64,000 bases of DNA from Macropodus opercularis (GCA_030770545.1 CM061109.1:1178001-1242000), one strand, 5' to 3'. Positions 22,048 through 32,912 are shown, numbered from the stretch's first letter. The notes: generated by a model not told the origin, from the sequence alone. Made by a program: numbers and translations.

Positions 22048-22940
22048 AGGCGGGGCTTCGGCTCCACTGGGCTTTAGGCTCGTTAATAGGCTGTGTTTCG
22101 ATTCTACAGGCTGAGATCAGAATTAGTCTGGAAAATATTACCAAGACGCTGAATAGTCATAATCTGCTACGGATTTTAATACCGTGGCAGCAGCTCAGAA
22201 CGACCCGTGTTCACCGCGGAAAGGTTTTTAATCCCTGCGGCGGGCAGAGTAAATGTGGATGCTAGTCTCGGTTCAACCACCAGGTGTCGCTGTTTCCACA
22301 TCCTCAGTTCACCAACGTATTTTATTATACAGTATCTGATCTGCTGCGTGTAACAGGATGGAGACAAACAGTCTGTCATCAGTGACTGTCTTAATGTTAT
22401 AACGTAGATCTATTCAAACAATAAATTACAACGGGAGTTTATGCAGGACGACTTCATGTCTCCATGCGTTCAGGTCGCAGACAGGACGCAAGCCCCTACC
22501 TGTGAACAGGTAGGGGCTTGGTAGGCCCTGTCTGCTGAGTGATGAGGCGTAGCGTTATTGTGCCACTCCTCTGTCTGCATGCTCCAGAGAAGATAAACAC
22601 GAGGCTCAGTCGAGCGTAGAGGCAGTGAGCTCTCGCACGCACATCACAAATCAAATCTGGTGCTCGAAACAAGGGTGGGAGCAGGGAAGCGAGGACCACG
22701 CAACCCAGACAACAGCAGCACAACGACGTCCCAACGATCTCATGACTGAAGACTATACAAAATGAGTGTCCTAGTGTAGAGAAAGGTACTTTATCCATAT
22801 ATGAAGTCAAATAACATAATATTAATCTATGCGCATGAAACCGGTTGGCTGAGATGTCCGAGTATATCACAACGAGTTGGTTCCACCAGTCAAGAGTAAA
22901 TGTAAATGTGTAGAGAGAATCCAGCTGATTGATTTTGATG
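22048..22940. other. Intergenic between genes C and D
   Basis: No gene seen. It contains a strong hairpin-forming palindrome (22477-22535, separate entry). Small ORFs here lack any recognisable similarity. Confidence 0.6.
22477..22535. repeat. Long hairpin: 32-bp perfect palindrome plus outer stem
   Basis: CAAGCCCCTACCTGT (22489-22503) and ACAGGTAGGGGCTTG (22506-22520) are perfect complements around a GA centre. An outer pair, GCAGACAGG (22477-22485) and CCTGTCTGC (22527-22535), extends the stem. It lies in the C-D intergenic region with no adjacent ORF, so it is either a structured element or a MITE end-to-end remnant. Confidence 0.9.
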
Positions 22941-22946
22941 ATAATA

Positions 22947-22952
22947 TTTATT
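22947..22952 (-). terminator. gene D poly(A) signal
   Basis: TTTATT on plus is AATAAA on minus, about 230 nt downstream of the inferred terminal exon acceptor (23183). Confidence 0.55.
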
Positions 22953-23384
22953 TGCCATTAAATCTCAAGACAAGTTCACAAACTCAGTGAAAGGTCAAGA
23001 CTGAAATCCTGATAAAAGCACGTTTTCACTTCTTAGGCTAAAAATATGAACACATTTCACATGCAAAGCTCTGTTTATGGTTACGTATGGATATGACCCC
23101 ATATATGCTAAGTACATTTTCCAGCTGACAGTTTATTTTATGCAGAGATCTTCATCCAGTCAGATCCGCCGCTGCAGGAATCGCTGGAGGGATGGAGATA
23201 GGAGAGGTAGGTTAGTCAGCCCCATACATGCCTACATGCCTGTGAGGACACGCTATCCTGCACAAAATTTAGAAGAAAGATTTGGAAATCGTTGAAGTTT
23301 CCAGAGACGTTTTCATTTAAAGCGTCCAGGACAGACAGGATGAATGGGGCCAACACTGGACTTACCTCTGTGGCCAAGCCTGTG

Positions 23385-23705
23385 CTAGTGCTTGTGTTTC
23401 TCCCCATGCCCATGGTGCCCATGGTGCTCATGGTGCTCGTGTCCATGTCCATGTTTCTCCCCATGCTCATGATGTCCATGTCCATGCTCATGGTGCTCGT
23501 GTCCATGTCCATGTTTCTCCCCATGCTCATGATGTCCATGTCCATGCTCATGATGTCCGTGTCCATGTTTCTCCCCATGCTCATGACCATGTTCTCCTGA
23601 AATGAATTAATATTTTGCAAATGTGAATCACATGTGGTAAACACTCAGTACATATGGTTGAAAGAGGAACAAGCTAATGTGTTTACCTTTTTTATGTTTA
23701 AACAT
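23385..23705 (-). CDS. Gene D: very His-rich Glu/Gly/His repeat protein, 76 aa
   Basis: Coding exons 23705..23687 (MFKHKK plus one base) and 23596..23385; acceptors TTTCAG (before 23721) and TTTCAG (before 23596). The protein is almost entirely HGHEHGEKHGHG-type repeat, with 35 His in 76 residues, plus Glu and Lys and no Pro or Cys. This differs from A-C, but start exon, intron phase and gene structure are the same. The stop TAG lies 19 nt before the exon 3 donor (23366), so the terminal exon (from 23183) is untranslated, although it still reads SGGSD in one frame. Zn/Cu/Ni binding is plausible by composition only. Sequence of this kind could be mistaken for simple repeat, but the conserved splice frame argues for a gene. 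Confidence 0.72.
23401..23590. repeat. 60-bp coding minisatellite in gene D
   Basis: A 60-bp unit (CCATGCTCATGATGTCCATG onward, starting at 23461 and again at 23521) is repeated with partial copies at either end. It encodes about 20 residues of HGEKHGHG/HEHHEHG type on the minus strand. Shorter 6-bp periodicity is nested inside. Confidence 0.88.
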
Positions 23706-24014
23706 TTTGAAACTCCAGACCCTGAAAGTGAAGAAAATAAAATTTTGAATTATTAATATAACTACATTCAATGATTCACTGTTTTTTTTGTATAGATTAA
23801 AATTCAACATATGAATAAACATGTTCAGACTTCAAATAAAGCAACACACACAATGTTAGTAGATGAATAACTACCGCATACTGTACATTCATTCTATATT
23901 TTTGGTGAGTGGCTTTAGCTTTTTGTATTATTTAGATTATGAACAGAGTCTGATCCATCAACTTACTGTGAGCAGGAAAGCACATCCACAAACGCAGTTG
24001 TCACCTGCAGCTGC

Positions 24015-24035
24015 TTTTTATAGGCGGCCACGCCT
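24015..24035 (-). promoter_or_regulatory. gene D promoter: KLF-like site plus TATA box
   Basis: On the minus strand AGGCGTGGCC (24035-24026) is followed after three bases by TATAAAAA (24022-24015). The first-exon donor (CACA then GTAAGT) puts exon 1's end at 23967. The AGGCGTGGCC(K)CCTATAAA block is nearly identical to that upstream of gene C. Confidence 0.65.
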
Positions 24036-24755
24036 CAACCTGGAAATACTGGTCAAAGGGAAACGCCTCAACACGAAGACCACGAAGATGTTTGTTGTGT
24101 GAGGGCTTAACTTTTGTTCCTGAGTATGTGGCACATGTACAATAATAAGACGTCAAAATAAAAGGTCGACGCTACGAAGCCTTCGTTTGCTGTGTTGGAG
24201 TTTAACATTGAGACTGAGATCACGCTGCCCTTGGGTGAATGTCTTCATCTTTACTTTACTGTTCAGCGCAACAAACCTGTTGGACAACTTTTTATCAAAA
24301 CAAGGTTTGGTGTAATCAGAGAACCTGCTCCTGGCTGGTCAACAAGGCTCAGAGGGAGGCATTTAGATCATCCATACAATAGAAGGAACTAAACGATACA
24401 GCGGTGCCCTCGATGAACAGGAGTCATCAGGAAATGTTGTTCAAGCAAGGAACTGTGTAGAAGACGACGTGAGTGCGATCCTTGTGTCAACGCATCCCTG
24501 TGAAAAGCTCTGTGCACAGCACTAGTATTCAAACACTGCACCACAGTCAGATGACTAGTCACTACACGACAGGAGTCACATCTCCGGTCAGCTTTCTTAT
24601 CGCACCTGGTCAGGTTTAACACGCAGCGGGAAATACACGTTTAACCAGTTACACACGTAGTTATACGTTAAAAATACAGGTCAGAGAAAGCAGAAGCATC
24701 GGTCACACAATGAATGAGGAACTAATGAGCAGCAAACAAAATGTTTCCCAGAAAA
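24036..24755. other. Intergenic between gene D and lss
   Basis: No gene seen. It contains one arm (24226-24349) of an inverted dispersed repeat whose partner lies in an lss intron. Confidence 0.6.
24226..24349 (+). repeat. Dispersed repeat, copy 1 (inverted relative to 27915-28069)
   Basis: Contains CTTGGGTGAATGTCTTCATC, then a TTGGACAACTTTT and GGTTTGGTGTAATCAGA series, then CTCCTGGCTGGTCAACAAGG. The reverse complement of 27915-28069 carries the same series at high identity, with an extra ~30 bp insert. Unknown family. Confidence 0.85.
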
Positions 24756-24759
24756 AAGA

Positions 24760-24765
24760 TTTATT
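24760..24765 (-). terminator. lss: lss poly(A) signal
   Basis: TTTATT on plus reads AATAAA on minus, about 235 nt past the lss stop codon. It fits a short 3'UTR. Confidence 0.6.
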
Positions 24766-24998
24766 CTCAACAAGGTAGCGGATGGACGTGAACATTACCT
24801 GGACCTCTTAGAAAGCAGCAGATTATCAGCTTCGGATGATGAATGATGCTCAAAAACAGAACTGAACAGACATGAAATGTGGCTCTTTCTTTGATTAGAC
24901 ACCGCTGACATGTCCACGGTGGAAAAGCTCAACCGTAGAGAATGTTAACACAGTTGACCCATTTGAACAGTGTGGCTGCTTTTTCTGTGTTGATGCTG

Positions 24999-27900
24999 TC
25001 ACACTTTGACCTTCCCAGCCAGCAGGCTGCTGGGGTAAAGTCTTGAGAAGCGCCCAAGGGTCCAGACTGGGAAGACATTTCTGTAGGAGGTGTAACTGAT
25101 AGCACAGCTTTTGTTGAACACACCGGCAATGTTCTCCTGATGGGAGAGAGCACAACAAGTCCCACATGATACGTTAGCCCACAGAGCAGCTCACATTTCC
25201 ATGGATGAATCCACTGTAGGCTGAATTGCAGCTCCTGCCCATTGCTTGGTTAAATCTAGGTGGTGACTTTATTCATAGTATCGAACCATGAAAGTAATAA
25301 CCACAACGAACGGACTCACCTGTGGCCAGTCTCCATTAAGCGCCTGCCTATCGATCAGTAGCCGTACTCCTCTCTCAATGGCCTGCGTGTCGGGATGTCT
25401 GGGTGTGCACAGGATTCGAGTTTTAATACATTATTCTGTTTGCATTCAGCTCCATTTGTTCTAATGAAGTAACCAGGCAACACAAACTTCACAGCAGCAC
25501 ATTCAGACCAAAAGCTGACGGCGTAACATCAGGTCAGATTTTACCTGACGGCCATGAGGCCTAACAAGGCCCAGCAGGTGTTGTGGATCTGAGAGCTGCT
25601 GCTCTGGACGTAGCACCGCTGCTCACACGACTCGAAGTCCTCTCCCCAACCTCCATCTGACATCTGCCGACTCAGGAGGAACGCACAGGCTTTGTGCACC
25701 TCTGCACACGCCTCCCTGGTGGCGCACGACATTTATTACTCACTGTAAGGCAGGAGGCAGCGGCTGTGCTCAGTGGTAAGAACTCTTACTCATCGCTGTA
25801 GACGTGGCCCATACAAGCAAAGGCTTCTAGGCCAAACCATGTCCCGTATGTGAAGCACACTCCCCAGGACCTGAGCACAAGCAGCAATTGAGTATGTCCC
25901 GAGACTACAACCAGTACCAGCCCAAAGAAAGCTCACCCTTCCCAGGACCCGTCCGGCCTCTGCACCTTCCTGCAGTATTCCAGCGCTTCTGTCAGAGTGG
26001 ACCTGAGGGAGAAACACTCAGCTGTGTTACAGCCTTCACCTCTGGCCCCAGGTCTCCTCCTTCACCTCACCGAGAACCGATGATTGATTTATTATTTAGA
26101 ATTCCTGCGTGTTGAATCGATCTGCCATCGCTTCAGTTAAAAGCTCATTTAACATTTCCAATTACAAATCAACGACAGGATAACAGCAAACAGGATGCAG
26201 AGCAGGATAAACAGTAAAAACCACATTCATTCCATCAGATCGCTGACAGCCACACGTGTGCTGCATGTGTGTGTAGCAGACCTCATCTGCTTGGCTCGGT
26301 GCTCAGGGTAGAGCTTCTGGAAGTGCCTGAGCGCCTGCATCACCGCTGAGGTACACTCCACGTAGGTGTAGTCGATCATGATGTCACCTGTGTGTGAAGA
26401 CAGTGGCGTGAACATTACACCTGATACTTCCAGGAGGAGACCATTCAGCTGCGTCACTACCTAACTAATGTGTGTGTAGTTAATCTGTGCTCCTGACCTC
26501 TCTCTACCCAGTATGGGCTGAATTGAGAATCTGGTAGCCAAGTAATTTGTAAACAAGATATTTGTTGGATTATTGACGGAGCACTCATTGCAACATGACT
26601 GTAGCAAACATAATGTGTTACTGTATAAAACACTATAAGCAAAACTAACTAATACAAAAACACGTTTAAACTAAATAAAACAAATTCAGCTACATCTCAA
26701 CTTTTGCACTGCGTCTCTTATTAATTGTTTGTCAGGCTCTTTGCTGAGGACAGACTCACCAAACACCTCAGAGGGGTTCAGGAGCTCCAATAGTCTTCCA
26801 CCTCTCTTAGTTTCATAAGTGGCAAACCCACCATCTGGGTTTCTCATGCTCAGAAGCTAGAAAAACATGATGACACACGGTGAAATCCTGAAACACAGCA
26901 GGCAGGATGGAACAGCAGTGGAGATGGGAGGATGTGAGGTTTCATCTTGTTATGCTAGACAGAAATCGGTTGTTTCGTCTGCACACTCACCACGTTGACA
27001 GCGTCGTACAGGTGCTCAGAGGTGACAGTCTGGCTGACGGAGTGACAACACTCCTGCAACAGCATCACTGACTTCAGGCCCTCCGCTGTGCAGTCGGCTA
27101 CAATCCAACCACAGTCGCGGGTGCTGAAGGGGAAGCCTCCCTAACGGAAGAGCAAAAGATGCTCAGATGAAGCTTTTCGTGGGGTGTTTTTTCCTGGCAG
27201 GCATTTCAGGTTTATGTGAGACGTGTTGCATGCTTCACCTTGTTCATTTGCCTGTAGTACTTCTGGTACGCAGGGGGATTCTCTGGTATCTGTTGGAGAG
27301 AATATTGAGCGAAGTTTCAATCTTCGTGATGCAGGTTGTCCACAGAGGGACACATGCGTCCTCGCTGTACCTGTGTGATTCTGAGAAACTGATGGGCATC
27401 TTGGAGGCACTTGGTCAGTCTGGGATGGTTGTGGGCTCCTGCCTGAAATAATTCAATAATTCATCTTCTGTTACTCAGCTACATGATGCATTTTGTCAGG
27501 GTTCAGCACAAATCACAATCGCTAAATAGCTCTTAAATAATAGTCATGCAGAAGTGTTTTATTACAACTGGACTTGAAGGGAGTTTCTCACATGGTTGCT
27601 AACAACCCAATACCTAGAACTTATAGGTACTTGAGACCTAGAACTGATCACGTTCCACCTGTTGCTCGATGCTGCTTTGCATTTAGGATGCTGGTTCGTT
27701 TTAAGCTTCCAGGGTCGTATTACCTCAAGAAAAGCCTGCACAGCAAAGCAAGTGTCCCAGAGCTGGGATCCATTGGTTCCCTGTGGGAAAGAAAAGGGCA
27801 AAGTGACAAAGTGTTCAAATTAATTTCAAACTCAACAAGACCTCTCAAAAATAATGGATCCAGCAGGTTGGCTAACACAGTGGTTATTAAGGCTCTTCAG

Positions 27901-30900
27901 AGCAGGACTCAACGGCCTTGTTGACCAGCCAGGAGCAGTGCAGGCCCACAACAGAAAATACACGTGTGGTTTTCTGATTACACCAAACCTTGTTTTGCTA
28001 AAAAGTTGTCCAACAGGTTTGATGCGCTGAACAATAAGGTAAAGATGAAGACATTCACCCAAGGGCAGCTGTGTGACTCAACAGCTTCTTAGGCATTTTG
28101 CACATCTTTTCTTCAGGGAAAGTCACCCTGGTGCCTCCTATTCTGGCTAAACAATGCTGGACCCAGGTGTTCGTATAGAAATGAGGAAATGAGACGTGAT
28201 CTCCACTTCTTTGCTGGGGGAGGTTAGGTCATCAGGTCGTTCTGGTCATCGCCAACACAAATTTAACTCAGTCTCACGGAGCAACGACAGTGGCTGGTAC
28301 GTCGTGTATTGGAGAACGAGCACATCTGCTTGATCCTGATTTTTCCTTGGGGACGGTAGCTGTGATAGAGCCGCAGTGACAAAAACGGGCTGAGTTTGTT
28401 TGCGCTCAGCCTGAGGTTGAACTGTGTGACGCCCGACCCTAGTCTACGTAGACACGGTGAAGAACTCTGAACAGACCGTTCTGGGAAAGGATTGGACTTA
28501 AAAGCAAAAAGTGAAAAACTGAGGAAGTGAACTTCTACCACACTCTGGTGTCTACATGCCACCACAGCCTAGAGCCAGTAAACAGCACATTCTCACCTGC
28601 ATTTTCATTCCATCCAACCCCAGCCTGAAATACAAAGAGCTTGGTGTTAGTTTATCTGGTGTGTTTACCAAGGGATGCGTCAGCACTAAATAAACGGTTT
28701 TAAACATTATACAGCGTGAACAGTACTGAAAACTCATCCAAAGTGTGTTTCCTGAACGGTGAAAGTTGTGACGCATGTTTTGTCACGGAGTCATTTAGGA
28801 CTGACCAGAGGTAGTCTGGAATCCTGGACACATGCTGCTGAAAAACTGCAGAGGAAGGGCCATCGACATACCACCGAACCAGCATATTGATAGTCTTTGA
28901 GATCTGAGGAGAAAGACAAATGTTTCATACGTGTTTTTTTTTATATTTGACAGTTGACAGTCAAGTAATGGAAAATAGCTCAATGGGATTCTTTTAAAAA
29001 CGATTAAACTCCGTTCTGTTGTGTTCCTTGCTGCTTACCGGTCCAATGCTGATGCACTTAGTGAAGCGGTCATCGGCCTGGATGTGCTCGTACAGCTCTC
29101 TGACAGCTCTTCCTCTCAGTGCTGCGCTGTGGTGGGCTTCATACACATTTAACACCACTGCAGGGCAGAGAGCAGAGGAGTGAATTACAGGCAGGGACGT
29201 TCCTTTTTATAATGACTTCTATTACATTAGGATTGGGTCATGTTCACTTAAGCATTCAAACAGTGTTTGAATCACAAAGATCTACGTTATTATGTCTGGA
29301 TCTTTGTTGTTGTGTTGTTATTTCTGTTCAGTACTTGCTGCTAGTTTGGTGATGATGCTGTGTGCTTACTGTAGGCGACAGTCAGCAGTGTGCTGTGAGG
29401 TGTGTACATGTCACATGCTGCCACATTGTTCCTCTGAGCGGGCCAGTTTATGGAGGCATATTCCTGGACATACAGCTCCTAGAAAACAAATTGGTATCAG
29501 CATGCATATACGGTTAATAATAAGTTAAGAGGTTGATTTAGAGACAGTGAAAATACATCCCGTAACATACTTGATGCACAGAAATGTCAAATTCCAAACC
29601 TCCTATATCAAGACACCAACCAGCCACGACACAGTCAGTGTTATACTGGACAGGGCACCACAAGGAAAACATTTTTAGCTGGTTATCACCCACAGGTGAA
29701 CCCACAGACCAGCATCAATGCTGACATCTACAACATTAAAACCACATGTGCCCTTAACATTGTGGCTTATTGGCACATACACGTAAGGCAGGTGAAGGGC
29801 TGTGGCAGTGGCTTCCTGCTGGTGCTAACATCAAAACAACGTTGTTCCGTTCAAATAAGCTCCTTTGAACGACTGACTGCGTTTCTGGTTTCATGTATAA
29901 TTTGTGACACTGATGCAACCGGTCTCTATGCACATTATAGACTGCGCTAAGAACATTTCTGTGGCAGATAATAATAAAGACAACTAACACTTCTGATTTC
30001 TGAACTATAACTGCGCTCTGGCGCCACCTTGTGTATCAGTGTGATGTAGCACCTGTCTGAGGCTGAGGATCAGAGAGTCCTCCTCAGCCGTCAGTCTCAC
30101 AGCGTAGCAGTAGCTCATGGGCAGGTAGACTTGGCGGCAGTGGCACCACAGTGTAGATGGATGCGCTGGCATCCACGATGGGAAGAGCCTGCAGTAAACA
30201 CAAACAACATCACTGTAATAAGCCATAAACAATGTTACAGCAGCATTTAACTCCTGGCTCACAACAAACGTGGAATAGTGCAACATATTTATGCCTTTCA
30301 TTACATTAGCTGATACCCTGAAGCTCTTCCTCTGTAAAACATAGCTCACGGTAGAGAAAGACGGAACGGACGTCTGAACTTCCACTTACCACATCTCTGG
30401 CAGGAGTGTGTTCATTCCTTCCCAACTGTAGACGTTTAAAATGGCCAGCCAGAATTTACCCCATGAGGGGATGCCCACTGCGCCTCCTGAACAAAATAAA
30501 CAGCTCTTACACCGAGAGCGCTAAGACTCACATTTGAAATAATTTAAACACCTAACATTTGCTATTATATTGAAGCATTTTTCCCAGCAGCAGGTTGTGG
30601 CTGGTTGTACGCTACAGTATCTGTGTCAGTAGAGACCAGTGATCAGGGAGAACTAATGACTGAATGTTTGATAAACTGTAGCTCAGTGGTTAATGGCATA
30701 ATTTCACTTATTCCTTCCAACCTTTGCTGTACAGGTTGTTCCTGGCTCTAACCATGTCTGGATCATCGGGCTCTACTCCCAGGATCCTTAATGACGTGTA
30801 ACTCAGTGCTGTGCCAAACACAGTAGACTTATCTTCAACATGCCTGCAGAAAAGCAGAACACAACAAAATGAATAGACTCTCTGAGGGAGTTTTGACTGT

Positions 30901-32234
30901 GGAATAAGGAGAAGTTATGCTTGAACGATGGTAAAAGGTCTGGAAATACATGTTTTCCAGCTTTCAGCCATCTTAGTCCAAAATAACAAGACCATGAAAT
31001 CCAAAAACAAACCAAAGTGTGACTTACAGACCCCAGCCTCCATCTTGCAGCTGAACCGAGCGCAGGTATCTCACCATCTCCTTCTTCCAGGCATCAGGCA
31101 GAGGGATCTTAGCAATGTGGCAAGTGATCAGGAGCCCTGGGGATTGTCAGTAAGAGACGTGAAGAGAAAAGGACAAAACAACAAAAACAAGAAACAGATC
31201 TCCACATATTAGATTTCTGTAACCTTTGGTGTGAAGGTAAAGGGAATACAGAAGCTGATCTGACTTACCTGGTAAGAGGAACAAAGGTCCGCCATAATCA
31301 CCTGCCCAGTGGCCATCCTCAGCCTGAAGGTGGCTGTAGAAGAGCATCCCTTTTAGAGCAGCATCTACAGCTGTCTGGGCCGCTGGGGAATCAGACACAA
31401 ACTTGCTCTGCGGGTTGAGTAAACCATCGGTCAAAGGACTAGTAACTGAATTAACTGAACTGCCAAGATTAACGTGCTATCGAGCTCAGGCACAGAATCG
31501 CAGGGGTTACGAAAACGCGGGTAGTAAACTGCAGCCTTTCTCGCTGGAGGTTTCAGTCCTGTCTTCCGGAACCTCAACCTTCTCGTCTCGTGAATAAGCA
31601 AAAGCAGGCTGACTCACCGTATCCAAGCCTAGTGAGTGGGCTTCCAGCATGGTCTGCTCTCTGTCTGGGTTGTCCTGCTCTTCAACGTAGCGCCAGGTCT
31701 GCCGACCCTCAGCATTCGTCAGTCGCCAGCGGCTCAGGTCTGTGGATGGCTTTGTCTTGTATGGTCCCCCTCGCCTTCGCAAGTGCCTGACAAACACACG
31801 AAGAGCCCTTACGTCATTAGGTAGGTGCTTAAGTTCTGTTCTGAACTGAACCAAGGATAATGTGACATCTCACACTTTATTTGACACACAGTCCTAATGT
31901 GTGTGAAGCAATGGAAGCATAATTAGTTACTCAGTGAAAATGCTGAAGTTTTCACAGACTTCATCAAGGTATTGTTTGTTTATGTTTGTTCTTTCATGTG
32001 CAAACTATAACTGCAAGGTCTGTGAAATGTGTTTGACCCAGTTTTGTTATTTGATATTACATATAATAATGTAAAGTCTAGTCTCGCAATGATTGGACCA
32101 GTCTTTGATAAATTGATGTGACATACATGTCACATCTCTTTTTGCGTTTACATGATCATGTCACATGAACAACGAAACTATTTGACATTACCTACAAACC
32201 GCAATGAAATAAATACTCACGTTCCCTCGGTCAT
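24999..32234 (-). CDS. lss: Lanosterol synthase (oxidosqualene cyclase), 22 coding exons
   Basis: Cyclises (S)-2,3-oxidosqualene to lanosterol, the first sterol of cholesterol synthesis; a monotopic ER-membrane enzyme. The 22 exons join in frame to 735 aa (human 732). The start MTEGT at 32234 matches the family N-terminus. Visible family marks: RRRGGPYKT near the N-terminus, the DGHWAGDYGGPLFLLPG block, and the catalytic DCTAE motif in exon 15, whose Asp (D456) protonates the epoxide. There are QW-type repeats (DGGWG, NGDWPQ, GSWEGSWGV) and a C-terminal GVFNKSCAISYTSYRN block. All key residues I can check are present. MCM3AP lies immediately upstream in the same orientation, less than 400 bp from its poly(A) signal to the lss start. 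Sterol control (SREBP) is known for this gene, but I did not find a clear SRE; ZNF143-type and NF-Y-type motifs are seen upstream. Confidence 0.98.
24999..32234 (-). other. lss: lss exon map
   Basis: Coding exons in transcript order (high..low): 32234..32221, 31786..31618, 31407..31269, 31136..31028, 30843..30722, 30486..30390, 30188..30053, 29478..29370, 29157..29039, 28903..28806, 28624..28597, 27780..27724, 27442..27371, 27289..27239, 27140..26991, 26856..26760, 26387..26282, 26002..25937, 25870..25790, 25715..25545, 25398..25320, 25136..24999. Total 2208 nt. Every junction keeps frame and uses GT-AG. Confidence 0.9.
27915..28069 (-). repeat. Dispersed repeat, copy 2, in lss intron
   Basis: Inverted partner of 24226-24349, located in the lss intron between exons 11 and 12. 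Compared with copy 1 it has an extra ~30 bp (around 27940-27970). Confidence 0.85.
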
Positions 32235-32338
32235 GTTGATGTGTGACAGACGCTGAAGTGAAGTTGAACCGTGCGCTGAATTCTATCAATTAGCTTCTTT
32301 TCGTCTGGTCCTCAAACTCTGCCCCTGCTGCTCTTCTC

Positions 32339-32545
32339 ATGGGAACTGTAGTGTTTTGAAGAACTTAAAGTCCAGCGGGCCACACAGTTCACACTACATT
32401 TCCCAGTGGACCTGGCAGCGCCGTACGATAACTTTACTAAATGGAGAGACATGAGCAGAGATGCCTCTGTCCAATCACAAAGCGACCGGGCGGAGGAATG
32501 GGCGGGTCTGCAGAGCATTGCTCCAATCAGAGCGCGGCTACGATA
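32339..32545 (-). promoter_or_regulatory. lss: lss promoter region: paired ZNF143-like motifs, CCAAT and GC boxes
   Basis: ACTACAGTTCCCAT on the minus strand (32352-32339) and ACTACATTTCCCAG on the plus strand (32393-32406) both resemble the ZNF143/THAP11 core ACTACAATTCCCAG. Further upstream are CCAATCA (32471-32477), GGGCGGG (32500-32506) and CCAATCAG (32523-32530). There is no TATA box. The region lies between the MCM3AP poly(A) signal (32616-32621) and the lss ATG. Confidence 0.55.
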
Positions 32546-32615
32546 AGCAACACGTTATTATCGTATCGACCTTAAATAATTGGGCTACAGAGACATTTTC
32601 ACAAAAATTAAAACT

Positions 32616-32621
32616 TTTATT
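32616..32621 (-). terminator. mcm3ap: mcm3ap poly(A) signal
   Basis: TTTATT on plus reads AATAAA on minus, about 290 nt beyond the mcm3ap stop codon (32913) and just upstream of the lss promoter motifs. Confidence 0.6.
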
Positions 32622-32912
32622 CAACATTTGGTACAATATGCACATGCATCTGAGCAACTGAAATACTTAAACAAACCAAACAAGATTTGGACATTTCTGG
32701 AAAAAACTAAACATTACATATATGTAGACAACACACATTCTAAACACAATAGTCGATAAATAATATAGTAAGACTAATAAACTAGACCTTAATAAAATAA
32801 AAATGCAGCACAAACTCCCCGTTACCGCACACTTTGAGATTTCTTGTTGCAAAAGGCTTTTGGCTTTTTTCATAGATCTTTAGCGGTAAACAGATTTTGC
32901 AGGAAAGGTTTA

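Noticed and set aside
23216..23644. 142-aa Met/Asp-rich minus-strand frame and its plus-strand 102-aa shadow
   Set aside because: Frame shifts of the gene D 60-bp repeat; they ignore the donor at 23366 and acceptor at 23596 that match the cluster architecture.
13900..24100. CRISPR-like repeat arrays
   Set aside because: The regular repeats are head-to-tail coding minisatellites without unique spacers, in a vertebrate genome.
29590..29780. Possible second Tc1-type terminus in an lss intron
   Set aside because: AACATTAAAACCACATG and CCTTAACATTGTGGCTTATT look faintly like Tc1 ends, but no paired inverted repeat or TA-bounded unit could be defined.
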